This document shows, in pieces, positions 9,877 to 18,835 of a DNA stretch of 64,000 nucleotides (its first letter is position 1; each line of letters opens with the position of its first letter). The position numbers and the translations under genes were made by a program. The notes beneath the pieces were generated by a model. It ran no database searches. It saw nothing but the letters and a program-made list of their open reading frames with translations, and was not told where the DNA came from. The stretch is from positions 310,001 through 374,000 of the forward strand of contig JBCBGF010000003.1 in assembly GCA_038526915.1 (NCBI GenBank), read 5' to 3'. Source of the stretch: JBCBGF01 sp038526915. Its GTDB lineage: Bacteria; Pseudomonadota; Alphaproteobacteria; Rhodobacterales; Rhodobacteraceae.

Positions 9877-11478
9877 TCAAACCCAAACCCGCAACAACAC
9901 CCAATCCCTCAACCCCGTCCACACCACCTCCCACACCGGCCGCCACTCCCGCGACACCGCCAGCACACCGCGCAGCCCCGGGCTCAGCCCTGCAGCCCCC
10001 TCCACAAACGCCGCGCGGCCGGCGAAGACCGCCACGTCCTGACGGTCGCTCAGCGCGGGCGAGACTGACGTCACCTGCGCCCCGAACCGCAGCGTGGGGT
10101 TGAAATCGGGGCGGAAGACGCCCGCCGCGCCCGGGCCCACATCGGCCACCGCCTCATCGGTGATCTCCAGGTTCAGGCGCAACTCTGACGGATCAAGCAC
10201 CCGCATCAGCACCTCGCCCTGGCGCACCGTGGCCCCGGTCAGATCGCCCAACCCATCGCCCGCCACCGCGCCCGAAATCGGCGCGATCAGCACCGCGCTG
10301 GCCGCCCGCGCCTCGAGCAGCGCGATTTCGGCCCTCAATCGTTCGGCCTCCAACTCCGCCGTGCGCAGGGCCTGCGCGTCCCGTCCGGCCCGCGCGGTTT
10401 CACGGTCGAGCAGGGCCTTGGCATAGTCCGATTGCGCCGCGATCAGCTCCTGAGTGATCAAAGCATCGTCGAGGCGCGCGAGCACCGTCTCCCCCGCCAC
10501 CACACGGTCATTGGGGCGCACCGCCACCTCGGCCAGCGCACTGGTGTAGGGGGCGGTGATCACGCGCTCGGACACCGCCGTCACCTCGGCTGCGATGCGC
10601 TGGCCATCGGGCAGGGGCACGAAGGCGAGGCCGATGAGCGCCAGCGCAAACGCCGCCGCCCGCACCAGCCGCCGCATTCGGCGCTGCCCCCGGCCCGCGC
10701 GCAGACCATCGCCTGCCGCGAGCGCTTGCAGAACCACGGGGGCCAGGGCCGCATTGCGCCGGGGCGCACTGATGCGCGCGGCGAAGGCGCCGCCGGGGCC
10801 ATGGGCCACCAGGTGTTCGGGCGGCTGCGCGGGCCGGGCGGCCTGATCCGCCAACTCGCGCCGCAGCGTATCGGGCAGGGCCGCGCGCTTGGCCTGGGGC
10901 GTTTGGCCCGAGATCGCAAGGGTCTCGACCACGCCGCCCTGCACCTCGCCCAGGGCCACGAAATCGGCATCCGTCAGGTTCTGCAACGCACTTGCAATTG
11001 CCTCCAGCCCCTCGGGCCCCCGCGCGATTGCCTCGAACAACGCGGCCTGCGCCGTCAGATCGGGGTGGCGGAACCGGGCGTAAGACAGGGCTGCGAGGCT
11101 GGTCATCCGCTCTAACGCCAGGGCACCCGCAACGGTGCCACCGGGGGGCAGTTGCAGGACAAGGGCCGCCGTATCGCCCGCAGGCAAGGCCATCTCGACC
11201 ACGCCAAACGCCCCGTCCGCCCGCGCCGTGCCCCGCGCCGGGTCTGCCGTCAGCGCCAGCACCGCGTCCGGCGGGCGCGCGCGCGTCGTGGCCCCCAGAA
11301 CCGCGCCATCGGGCGCAACCAGATAGGCGGCAGGCCCGTTCGTCAGCGACGCCGCCAGATGCGTGACCCGCGTCGCAAACGCCTCCACATCCTGACCGCC
11401 CTCAAAGGTCGCAGTCAGCGCCTCGGCCAAGCTGGGGCCCGCCTCGCGGGTGCGAATCATGGTGGCCGCATCGCTCAT
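9877..11478 (-). CDS. HlyD-family adaptor with N-terminal GAF-like domain
   Basis: A 533-residue protein. The first 250 residues look like a cytoplasmic sensor domain, possibly GAF-like. A single membrane helix follows (about 275-295), then a biotinyl-lipoyl/HlyD region with a coiled-coil hairpin (about 340-400) flanked by lipoyl half-motifs (VRPNDRVVAGETVLARLDD and IAPISGAVAGDGL). The start overlaps the end of the second HlyD-like gene by 4 bp, so both are translated together. Last gene of the four-gene reverse operon M50-SapC-HlyD-HlyD. It probably bridges the inner membrane to the periplasm for the M50 protein. The C-terminus continues beyond the usual HlyD end by a Trp-rich tail. Confidence 0.72.
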   Translation of the reverse strand: MSDAATMIRTREAGPSLAEALTATFEGGQDVEAFATRVTHLAASLTNGPAAYLVAPDGAVLGATTRARPPDAVLALTADPARGTARADGAFGVVEMALPAGDTAALVLQLPPGGTVAGALALERMTSLAALSYARFRHPDLTAQAALFEAIARGPEGLEAIASALQNLTDADFVALGEVQGGVVETLAISGQTPQAKRAALPDTLRRELADQAARPAQPPEHLVAHGPGGAFAARISAPRRNAALAPVVLQALAAGDGLRAGRGQRRMRRLVRAAAFALALIGLAFVPLPDGQRIAAEVTAVSERVITAPYTSALAEVAVRPNDRVVAGETVLARLDDALITQELIAAQSDYAKALLDRETARAGRDAQALRTAELEAERLRAEIALLEARAASAVLIAPISGAVAGDGLGDLTGATVRQGEVLMRVLDPSELRLNLEITDEAVADVGPGAAGVFRPDFNPTLRFGAQVTSVSPALSDRQDVAVFAGRAAFVEGAAGLSPGLRGVLAVSREWRPVWEVVWTGLRDWVLLRVWV

Positions 11479-12260
11479 CCCGGCGCCCCGATCTCAAGCG
11501 TCGTGCCGGGCAATAGTGCGCCATCGGCATTCTCCAGCATCAACACCACGCGCACCGTCCGGCTGGCGGGATCCACACGCGGATCAATGGCATCGATCCG
11601 GGCCGTAACGTCGCCCCCGAACTCCGTCGTCGCACTCAGGTCCCCACCACGCTCCAGCCCCGGCAGCCAGTCCACCGGCAAAAACGCCGTCGCCGTCAGC
11701 CGGTCGAGCGTTCCGATCTCCAGAAAGGTCGTGGCGGTGTCCACGATGGCGCCGGTCTCGACAAAGACCTCAAGCACCGTCGCATCGAACGGCGCGGCCA
11801 GCACGAACTCCGCCAGCGTCGCCTGTTCCAGCGCCAGTTCCGCCTCGCGCCGGGCCAGGTCATCGCGCACCACATCGAGGTCTGCCGCCGCGATGGCCAC
11901 GGCCTGTTCGGCGGCCACCACTTCCCAGTCCTGCGCCGCGCCCCGGTCGCGCGCGCCCACGATCCGGTCGCGCCGGGTTTCGGCCTGGGTCAGCACTTGG
12001 CGCGCGCGCACCATCGCGCCCTCCGCCTCGGCCACCACGCGCGCGAGTGCCACGCGCGCCTCCTGTACGCGCGCGTCAATCGCGGCCAGCCGGTCGCCCG
12101 CTGCCACCACATCGCCGTCGCGCACCCCGATCTCGGCCACCCGGCCATTGACGGTGCTGCGCAACTCGACAATGCGCGCGGGCTCCAACACCGCCGTGAC
12201 GCCCTGCGCCCCGGCAGGTGCGGCGGTGAGAAGGGCGAGCGCTGTCAGTAGCGCCCTCAT
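11475..12260 (-). CDS. Periplasmic HlyD-like adaptor subunit
   Basis: A 261-residue protein with a clear signal peptide (cleavage after AGAQG near residue 20). It contains a lipoyl half-motif (GVRDGDVVAAGDRLAAIDAR), a long helical hairpin (about 70-150), the second half-motif (APFDATVLEVFVETG) and a beta-barrel domain. This is the membrane-fusion-protein fold of RND and type I systems. No inner-membrane pump or ABC transporter is encoded nearby, only the M50 protein. Overlaps genes at both ends by 4 bp. Confidence 0.78.
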   Translation of the reverse strand: MRALLTALALLTAAPAGAQGVTAVLEPARIVELRSTVNGRVAEIGVRDGDVVAAGDRLAAIDARVQEARVALARVVAEAEGAMVRARQVLTQAETRRDRIVGARDRGAAQDWEVVAAEQAVAIAAADLDVVRDDLARREAELALEQATLAEFVLAAPFDATVLEVFVETGAIVDTATTFLEIGTLDRLTATAFLPVDWLPGLERGGDLSATTEFGGDVTARIDAIDPRVDPASRTVRVVLMLENADGALLPGTTLEIGAPG

Positions 12261-13015
12261 CCCTCGTCCCCGAAGGCCGAGAAATTGGCGAGCGAGATGT
12301 GGTGGGCGGAAAACAGCGTCAGCACCCCGCGCCGCGCCAGATCGGCAAGCGTGGCGTCATCCAGATCGCGCAGCTTTTCTTCCGAGATCACGGAAAACCC
12401 TTCCACCTTCCGCCGCGCCTCGCCTCGCGTGATTGTGACTGAGGAGGGACCGATCAGCCCCAGATCCTGCGCCTCCGTCATCATCCGCTTGGTGCGTTCT
12501 GCTGCCGTGGCATAGCGTTTGCAGAAGTCGAGAACCCGGTCCACCGTCTCGGTCTTGGCCCGGTCTGTGAACAAAGGCGACCCATCGCCCGCCGTCTCGG
12601 AAAACTGCGTCGAAGACACATCTGCGCACAGGATATGCCGATCGGAGTCCGCACTCTCTTTCAGAAACGCAAACGGGTAGCGGCGCACATAGGCCGGGAT
12701 GTATTTGCCCGCCTCCCACGCGCCATCCGCGCCGACGTGATCGTTCTTGCCCGGCTCGAACCCCACCAAAGCCGCCGGCGTGGGCACATCACCCGCTGCG
12801 ATCACGATGGGATAGTCGCGCATCGCCCGCGGAAACTCATCAGCGATCAAGGGGATCGCGTTGGCACTGGCCGCGAACCCGGCATCACGCTCAGGCCGCA
12901 GGTGCAGCGCGCCGTGGTGTTCCGGCGACAAGGGCACCATGGTTTTGTAGAACAGCGGCAATTGCGCGCCGTCCTTGGGCTGATCTTCGGGGCTGACGGC
13001 ACGGCGTCGGGTCAT
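12257..13015 (-). CDS. SapC family protein
   Basis: A 252-residue protein matching SapC (PF07277 type): the N-terminal LPLFYKTMVPLSPEHHGALH segment and later central FPRAMRDYPIVIA and FEPGKNDHV segments are typical. The family was named from Campylobacter surface-layer export genes and is common in Proteobacteria, but its biochemical role is unknown. There is no signal peptide. Encoded between the M50 protease (11 bp upstream) and the HlyD adaptors (4-bp overlap), which links it to the same envelope system. Confidence 0.85.
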   Translation of the reverse strand: MTRRRAVSPEDQPKDGAQLPLFYKTMVPLSPEHHGALHLRPERDAGFAASANAIPLIADEFPRAMRDYPIVIAAGDVPTPAALVGFEPGKNDHVGADGAWEAGKYIPAYVRRYPFAFLKESADSDRHILCADVSSTQFSETAGDGSPLFTDRAKTETVDRVLDFCKRYATAAERTKRMMTEAQDLGLIGPSSVTITRGEARRKVEGFSVISEEKLRDLDDATLADLARRGVLTLFSAHHISLANFSAFGDEG

Positions 13016-13026
13016 TCGGGTCTCTC

Positions 13027-15000
13027 CTAGAGGGTCGTGTCTTGGTCAATGGGCAGGCGGTTCTGCAACAACCGCGCCACCAGGCGTCGGGTTTGCTCGG
13101 CCAAGGATCGGTGGGGCAGGGCGATGCGGGCGACCGTGGCCGCGCCATTGGGCAGATCGGCCGCGCATTCCGGCAGCGGGCCATCAGGCCGCGCCTCGAT
13201 CACCAGCACACCGGCCTCGGCCACCGCGTCGCCTGGCGGGGCGGTCAGGCGCGCTGCAAAGCCGCAATCCGGATCGCTCACCAGCCGGACGGCAATCACC
13301 TGTCGCGCGGGATCATCAAGGGCCGCATCCAGCCGGTCCTGCGGCAGGGTCAGCCGCAGATAGGGATCGACGGGTCGCGAGACCGCGCCCAAAGGCTCGT
13401 CCATCGTTGGCAGGACCCAGGCGCCATCGTGACGTTCGGCGGCAAGCGGCGTCCAGACCGCGCCCTCGGGCACCGTCAGGTCCAGCGCCTTGATCCGATC
13501 GCCCACCTCGGCCATCAGCCGGTCCATATTCGCCAGATCCTGCCGCACCGCCGCCGCCTCCGCCGCCGAGCCCGCCACCGCGCGGCTCAGCGCCACCAGG
13601 ATCTCACGCCGCAGGGCCAGATCGGTTTGGGTCTGCGCCAGATCGGGCTGTTCCAGCGTCAGCACCGCGGCCTTTCCGGGATCGACCATCACGCGGGCAG
13701 GTTCCGGCGGGCGCAAATAGTCGCTGCGATAGTGCAACAGCTGCCCGTCGAGCAGAAGCCGCGCGGGCGTTGGCACGAACAGCGCCGCAACCACCGCCGC
13801 TGCCACCCCACCGGCCAAGACCATCCGCCCCAGCCGCGCCCCGCGCGCCCGCGCAAACCGCAGCGTCGCGATCAGGGGCCGCACGACCAGCAGGAGCACC
13901 GCCACCACCGCCACCACCGGCGCCAGCCGCGGATCAAACTGGTAGGCGATCCAGAACACAGCGGCAAAGATCGTCCAGCGATAGGCGTAGGAGATCACCC
14001 AGTAGCCCAGGCCCACACCCTCCACCGGCCCGGCTTCCGCCCCCAATCGCCGCGCGGCCCAGCCCCGTGCGGCCTGGCTTGCGCGGACCGATAGGTTCGG
14101 TTGGCGCAAGAGGTCGGTCAGGATGTAATAGCCGTCGAGCTTGATCGCGGGGTTGAGGTTGAAGACCAGCGTCATCGCGCCCGAAAACACCGCCACCTGC
14201 AGGATCAGCGCATGCCATGGCCCCGCGCTGGTGCCTGCCCAGATCAGGGTCAGGATCGTGACAGCAAAGACCTCAAAGTAAATCCCGCCCGCGCCAATCG
14301 CCGCCCGCCGCCAGCGTGAGCGCAGCCGCCAGGCCCCTGTCACATCGGTGAAGGGGAAAGGGGTGGCGGCAAACACCATGATCCCGGTGCGGATCGGCCC
14401 CGGATCGTGGCCCTCGCGCAGGCAGAACACACGGTAGGCCAAGATATGCCCCAACTCGTGGATCAGCTTCAGCCCGACATAGAGCGTCACCAACCCCGCA
14501 AACTCGGCCCAGCCATAGCCCGCCACCTGCGCCAGCGTCAGCGTGACCTTGTCGCCATTGCGCGCCAGCGCGACCGCCGCGGCCACCAGAAGACCAAGCC
14601 ACAAGACAAGCCCCGGCAGCGAAAACGCCGCCCGGCCCAGCCCATGTAGCGCCCGTGCGATGCCCCCCGCATCGAACAGATCGAACCGGAATGAGATCAG
14701 CTTGCCCTCCACCGGCCCGCGCCGCTTGCCCGCCTGTTCCCCCGGGTCGCCTGCAAGGATCCCGTGACTTCGGAATTGCTTGATCAACGCCTCGGCATGG
14801 GGCCGTTGGATCTGTGCCGCAGTCGCGGCCAGCGCCGGATCGCCCGTGCGGCGCAGGGCGTCGATGAACTGAACCGTGGCGATATCCGCGCCGAAATACC
14901 CTCCCGTCGCGGGGTTGGTGATCACATAGTCCGGGGTCGCGGCGCCCGGCGGGCTGACCTCGGTGATTGTAATAAAGGATGGGACGCGAAGCCTCGACAC
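13027..15000 (-). CDS. Membrane-embedded M50-type metalloprotease / YydH-like protein
   Basis: A 657-residue polytopic membrane protein. An N-terminal PqqD/winged-helix-like region (1-90) precedes membrane helices. The zinc site is HELGH (181-185) inside a helix, with the distal Asp in NPAIKLDGYY, the M50 (site-2 protease) arrangement. After more membrane helices (to about 415) there is a periplasmic region of about 240 residues containing HlyD-like coiled-coil and lipoyl fragments. This resembles YydH-type 'peptide zinc metalloprotease' proteins. First gene of the reverse operon; start chosen as the ATG at 15000. Substrate unknown: a peptide or membrane protein processed or exported with the two HlyD adaptors is the simplest idea. 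Confidence 0.8.
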   Translation of the reverse strand: MSRLRVPSFITITEVSPPGAATPDYVITNPATGGYFGADIATVQFIDALRRTGDPALAATAAQIQRPHAEALIKQFRSHGILAGDPGEQAGKRRGPVEGKLISFRFDLFDAGGIARALHGLGRAAFSLPGLVLWLGLLVAAAVALARNGDKVTLTLAQVAGYGWAEFAGLVTLYVGLKLIHELGHILAYRVFCLREGHDPGPIRTGIMVFAATPFPFTDVTGAWRLRSRWRRAAIGAGGIYFEVFAVTILTLIWAGTSAGPWHALILQVAVFSGAMTLVFNLNPAIKLDGYYILTDLLRQPNLSVRASQAARGWAARRLGAEAGPVEGVGLGYWVISYAYRWTIFAAVFWIAYQFDPRLAPVVAVVAVLLLVVRPLIATLRFARARGARLGRMVLAGGVAAAVVAALFVPTPARLLLDGQLLHYRSDYLRPPEPARVMVDPGKAAVLTLEQPDLAQTQTDLALRREILVALSRAVAGSAAEAAAVRQDLANMDRLMAEVGDRIKALDLTVPEGAVWTPLAAERHDGAWVLPTMDEPLGAVSRPVDPYLRLTLPQDRLDAALDDPARQVIAVRLVSDPDCGFAARLTAPPGDAVAEAGVLVIEARPDGPLPECAADLPNGAATVARIALPHRSLAEQTRRLVARLLQNRLPIDQDTTL

Positions 15001-15279
15001 TGCCTTATCCTGGGTCTTGTTGCACAGGTTTCCATCACTCTACCCGACCCCCCACCAAACGCAACGCGATACCCTATATTTTGTTGGGGTTTGGCGCGAA
15101 TTTCCGCTATCTTGTGGTAAGGGGCCCGGCCGGCTCTGCGCGCCTTGTGCGCGCTTACCACATCGGCGCAGGCAATTTTGGCCATGTCTTTTTTTCGCCC
15201 AATCGGGACCCTAGGTAACCGCCATGCGACATTTGCCGCTGAAGCTGAGACGACCTTTGCAGGGTAAGAGACTGAATTG
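15001..15279. promoter_or_regulatory. Divergent promoter region of the M50 and OmpA operons
   Basis: The 279 bp between two divergent operon starts is locally more A/T-rich (for example around 15075-15120 and 15185-15200) than the coding DNA beside it, as expected for promoters facing both ways. I cannot pick out exact -35/-10 boxes with confidence. GGGTAAGAG at 15262-15270 is a plausible ribosome binding site for the OmpA gene. Confidence 0.4.
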
Positions 15280-15735
15280 ATGCGTGAAACCGCGCCCCGA
15301 CCCCCCCGGCGCCTGTTTCTGGCCAGCGCCCTGGCCGCCGTCTGCGCAGGCGGCGTGACCGCGCTCGTGGCCCTGGGCGCGGTGGACCAGCCGCAGACCG
15401 AGACGTTCCAATTCGCGCGGGGGACAACCTTTGCAAATGGCGAAGAGGCGCGGCTGAGGGCGCTTTTGGCCGAGGCAGCGACCGACGCGCGCATCGCCGT
15501 GACCGTGATCGGGCACAGCGGCACCCAAGGCGATGCCACAGCCAACACTGCGCTCAGCCAGGCGCGGGCCGATCTGGTGGCCGACATGGCCGCCGCGATG
15601 GGCATCGACGACACCCGCCTCTCCGCCACCGGCATCGGCGGCAGCGCGCCCTTGCCCAAGCCCGATGGCGTTAGCGACCGGGCGCATGAGTCTGCGCTCT
15701 CCCGCGTCGATGTCTCGCTCCAGGTCCGCCGATGA
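15280..15735 (+). CDS. Small OmpA-domain envelope protein
   Basis: A 151-residue protein with an N-terminal signal anchor (about 12-33) and a C-terminal OmpA-like peptidoglycan-binding domain: FQFARGTTFANGEEARLRAL, VTVIGHSGTQGD, then the NTALSQARADLVADMA helix. It is shorter than typical OmpA proteins and has no barrel, so it is probably an inner-membrane-anchored peptidoglycan binder. Start taken as ATG 15280, three bases after an in-frame TTG. Overlaps the next gene by 4 bp and leads a five-gene forward operon. Confidence 0.75.
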   Translation: MRETAPRPPRRLFLASALAAVCAGGVTALVALGAVDQPQTETFQFARGTTFANGEEARLRALLAEAATDARIAVTVIGHSGTQGDATANTALSQARADLVADMAAAMGIDDTRLSATGIGGSAPLPKPDGVSDRAHESALSRVDVSLQVRR

Positions 15736-16415
15736 GCCCCGCGCGCAGCCCCTATATCCTGGCCGGTCTCGCTGTGATCGCCGCCGTGGCCTTTGCGCTG
15801 ACCGTGCGCCTGCCGCTGCCGTTCGAGGGCTTTGCAGCCATCGCCGCCGCAGCGCTTGCGGGCCTTCTCACCTTCACTCTCGGCCTCTTCCTGCCGCCGC
15901 ACTGGCTCTGGACCGATGCCGAACGCCTCGTCCACGCGTTCCGCTCGCGCCACCAGATCTCCGACGCCCGCGCCGCGACGGCCCTTGATGCGATTACGAC
16001 GGCCCACCGCCGCGCCGCCGCGCTGCGCGAGGCCTCGGTCGACTTCACCGACGCCCTGCGCGACCAGGCCCTTCGCGGGGCCGATGCGCTGGATGCCGCG
16101 GCGCGGGAGATCTTCTATGATCCTGACGCGCTGTCCGTACATCGCGCGAACCTCATCCGCGCGGAACTGATCGAAGACAGCGTCACCGCCCATGCCGCCC
16201 TCAAAAAGCGGAACCGGGGTGTGGTGAACGACCAGATCACCCAGTCCCGCGAAAAGGTGGCCGCCGCGCTTACCTCGCTCGAAGGCGCGTTTGACGCGGC
16301 TGAGGAACGCGCGGCAAACATCCTGCTCACCCAAGTCGATGTGGCGTCCTCCACCGCCGAGACGCTGCTGGCACCCCGACACAAGACCCCCCAACCGCAA
16401 GAGGATCATCCATGA
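15732..16415 (+). CDS. Two-helix membrane protein with coiled coil, XpaC-like layout
   Basis: A 227-residue protein with two adjacent membrane helices (about 9-26 and 32-53) and then a long, Ala-rich helical cytoplasmic region likely to form coiled coils. This layout is similar to XpaC-type proteins, which pair with TelA-like proteins, but I see no diagnostic motif and treat the name as a loose comparison. It overlaps both neighbours by 4 bp and is therefore tightly coupled to the OmpA and binding-protein/OmpA genes. Confidence 0.5.
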   Translation: MSPARSPYILAGLAVIAAVAFALTVRLPLPFEGFAAIAAAALAGLLTFTLGLFLPPHWLWTDAERLVHAFRSRHQISDARAATALDAITTAHRRAAALREASVDFTDALRDQALRGADALDAAAREIFYDPDALSVHRANLIRAELIEDSVTAHAALKKRNRGVVNDQITQSREKVAAALTSLEGAFDAAEERAANILLTQVDVASSTAETLLAPRHKTPQPQEDHP

Positions 16416-18082
16416 CCCCCAAGGCCCTGATCGCCGCCCTTGCCCTCGCCACCGTCCCCGTGACCGCCACCGCCAATCCCGGCGACTTGCTGGCCGAGAC
16501 CGTCACCACCGGCGTGCGCGATTGCACCCCCGGATGGGACCCTGATATGCCGCTCATCGCCTGGGGCGCGGACGGTGTGGTGGCCCATGCCAACGGTGGG
16601 GAACTCTCCGGCACAGGTGGGCTCTTGGGCGAGGCGGGCCTGTCCCTGAACCTCACAGTCGAAGACAATTTCGAGGCTCAGCTTGAGGCCTACCTCACCT
16701 GCGAAACCCCGTACCTGCGCGGTACGCTGGGAATGCTCGCTGCTGCAGCACCCGTGACCGAGGCTGATGCCCGCACCGAACAAGTGGTGTTCTTCAAACA
16801 CTCCTTCTCCGCTGGGGACGGCATCGTAGGTGGCGAAGGCATCGCGCAACTCTCCGACCTCGCCGGCAAACGCATCGCGATCCAGGCCAACGGCCCTCAT
16901 GTCGATTTCGTGGGCCGGGTCCTCAGCGACGGCGGCGTCAGCTTTGATGACGTGGAAATCGTCTGGACCGCCGACCTCACCGGAGACGGCGACACACCCG
17001 CCGCCGCCATGGCCGAAGGCCGCGCCGATGCCGCCGCCGTCATCCTGCCCGACGCGCGCTTCCTAACCTCGGGCGGCACGGTGGGCACCGGGGCCGAAGG
17101 CTCTATTCGCGGCTCCACGATCCTGATCTCCACGCAAGAGGCCGCCTCGGTCATCGCCGACTACATCGCCGTGCGCGCCGATTACTTCGACGCCAACCGC
17201 GATCAGATCGCCCAGATGGTCAACATACTGTTCCGCGCCGAAGAGGAAATGCGCCGCTTCATGGCCGACGCGAACGACCCGCGGCAGGCGCAATTGGCCT
17301 CCCTCATGGCGAACGAATTCCTCGGCGGTCTGCCGCAGGAGGAGGGCGTGTTCCTCTGGATGGACGCGATCACCGATGGCTGGTCGGGCAACGCCCGCCA
17401 CTTCGCTGACCCGAGCGAGCCACGCCGGTTCGAGGTTCTGCTCGAAGAGGTGAACATCGCCCTGCGCGGGGCCGACCGCCTCAGTGCCCCCGCCAACCTT
17501 GCCACCGCCGAGTGGGACTACACCGCTCTGACCGACGGCCTGACCGACCTCGACGAACGCCAGATCGCGGCGTTCGACCCAGAGGCCGCCGCCGCCGCCG
17601 TCCGCACGCTCCGCCGCACGGGTCAGCTTGACGCCAACACGCGCATCGACTTCGAGGTCTACTTCGCACCTGATAGCACCGACTTCCCCGTCGCGCTCTA
17701 CGAGGAAGACTTCCAGGAAATCCTGCGGCTTGCGTCGACCTATTCCGGCGCGATCATCACGGTCGAGGGCCATTCCGACCCGCTTTACTACCTCCAACGC
17801 GAACAGGCGGGCGCCGACAATCAGGAGCTTCGCGCCATCCGCACCAGCGCCCAGAACCTGTCGATGGACCGTGCGATTGCGGTGGTCGACGCGCTGGCGG
17901 GTTATGCCGACGATACCGACCTGCGCATCAACCGCGATCAGTTCACGGTCGATGGCGTGGGCATCTCCAGCCCCCGCCACAACCCGCCCCAGACCGAGGC
18001 GCAGTGGCGCGAGAACATGCGGGTCCTGTTCCGTGTGCTGACGGTCCAGGCCGAGGCCACCACCTTCGCGCCGCTGCAATAG
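16412..18082 (+). CDS. Periplasmic binding-protein domain fused to OmpA domain
   Basis: A 556-residue secreted protein (signal peptide to about residue 21). Residues 25-375 resemble a type II periplasmic solute-binding protein of the NrtA/SsuA (NMT1) kind: LAGKRIAIQANGPHVDFVGR, the DVEIVWTADL strand, and a hinge. Residues 420-550 form an OmpA-like domain: FEVYFAPDSTDFPV, ITVEGHSDP, then a helix with NLSMDRAIAVVDAL. The fusion would tether a ligand-binding lobe to peptidoglycan. No ABC permease or ATPase is in this operon, so it may be a sensor or structural part rather than a transporter component. Confidence 0.72.
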   Translation: MTPKALIAALALATVPVTATANPGDLLAETVTTGVRDCTPGWDPDMPLIAWGADGVVAHANGGELSGTGGLLGEAGLSLNLTVEDNFEAQLEAYLTCETPYLRGTLGMLAAAAPVTEADARTEQVVFFKHSFSAGDGIVGGEGIAQLSDLAGKRIAIQANGPHVDFVGRVLSDGGVSFDDVEIVWTADLTGDGDTPAAAMAEGRADAAAVILPDARFLTSGGTVGTGAEGSIRGSTILISTQEAASVIADYIAVRADYFDANRDQIAQMVNILFRAEEEMRRFMADANDPRQAQLASLMANEFLGGLPQEEGVFLWMDAITDGWSGNARHFADPSEPRRFEVLLEEVNIALRGADRLSAPANLATAEWDYTALTDGLTDLDERQIAAFDPEAAAAAVRTLRRTGQLDANTRIDFEVYFAPDSTDFPVALYEEDFQEILRLASTYSGAIITVEGHSDPLYYLQREQAGADNQELRAIRTSAQNLSMDRAIAVVDALAGYADDTDLRINRDQFTVDGVGISSPRHNPPQTEAQWRENMRVLFRVLTVQAEATTFAPLQ

Positions 18083-18094
18083 GGGAGGGGGCTT

Positions 18095-18835
18095 ATGAAA
18101 AAGAGCAATACCTTCACCGTCGTCGCCCTCCTCGCTGCGGGCGTCGTGGCGCTGTCGATCTTCGATTCCGAGGTCAACACATTCACCAACCCGGTCACCC
18201 CCGTCGATCCCAATTGGGACGCCATCGCCGCCTGGCCGCCGGTGGAAGCGGACGAGGTCGAGGCCATCCCGGACCCCAGCCGCACCTACACGGTGATCGT
18301 TCTGGATGACTCAGGCTCCATGGGCGACGACATCATCCCGGCGCGCGAGGCTGTGGTCTCGGCCCTGGGTCCCATGCAGGACGATGACCGAGTCGCTGTG
18401 GTCGGCCTGAACACGGGGCTGATCCTGCCCTTCTCCTCTGTCGCCGACGCCCGCACCGCCCTGCCACCGCGCGTGGCAACGGTGCGCAGCGACGGGGGCA
18501 CGCCCCTCACCGCGGCGATGCAGGCCAGCCGCCGCGCGCTGGAGCAGGAGGCTGCCCGCACCGGGGGCTTCGGCACCTACCGCATCCTCGTCACCACCGA
18601 TGGCGAGGCGTCCAACAAGGACAGCCTGCAGGCCGAGATCGAGGATATCGCCCGCACAACCCCCATCCAGGTCGCCACCATCGGCGTGGGCATCGGCGGC
18701 AACCACATCCTGCGCCGCCCCGATCTGGCATCCTTCGTGGCAATCGATAACGTCGGCGAACTGGCCGCGGCCCTGCGGGCAGCCATCGCAGAGGAACAGA
18801 GCTTTTCGGCAATCACCACATTCGAGGACGGCTAG
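18095..18835 (+). CDS. VWA-domain protein with N-terminal anchor
   Basis: A 246-residue protein: one N-terminal membrane helix or signal (about 5-23), then a von Willebrand factor A domain from about residue 64. The MIDAS metal site is intact: DDSGS (Asp71, Ser73, Ser75), a Thr in GGTPLTAAM and an Asp in TTDGEAS. VWA domains bind protein partners in a metal-dependent way. Fourth gene of the forward operon, 12 bp after the binding-protein/OmpA fusion gene and directly abutting the next gene. Confidence 0.8.
   Translation: MKKSNTFTVVALLAAGVVALSIFDSEVNTFTNPVTPVDPNWDAIAAWPPVEADEVEAIPDPSRTYTVIVLDDSGSMGDDIIPAREAVVSALGPMQDDDRVAVVGLNTGLILPFSSVADARTALPPRVATVRSDGGTPLTAAMQASRRALEQEAARTGGFGTYRILVTTDGEASNKDSLQAEIEDIARTTPIQVATIGVGIGGNHILRRPDLASFVAIDNVGELAAALRAAIAEEQSFSAITTFEDG

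Noticed and set aside
9877..12260. RND or type I efflux system
   Set aside because: Adaptors are present, but no RND pump, ABC exporter or TolC-like gene is in the operon.
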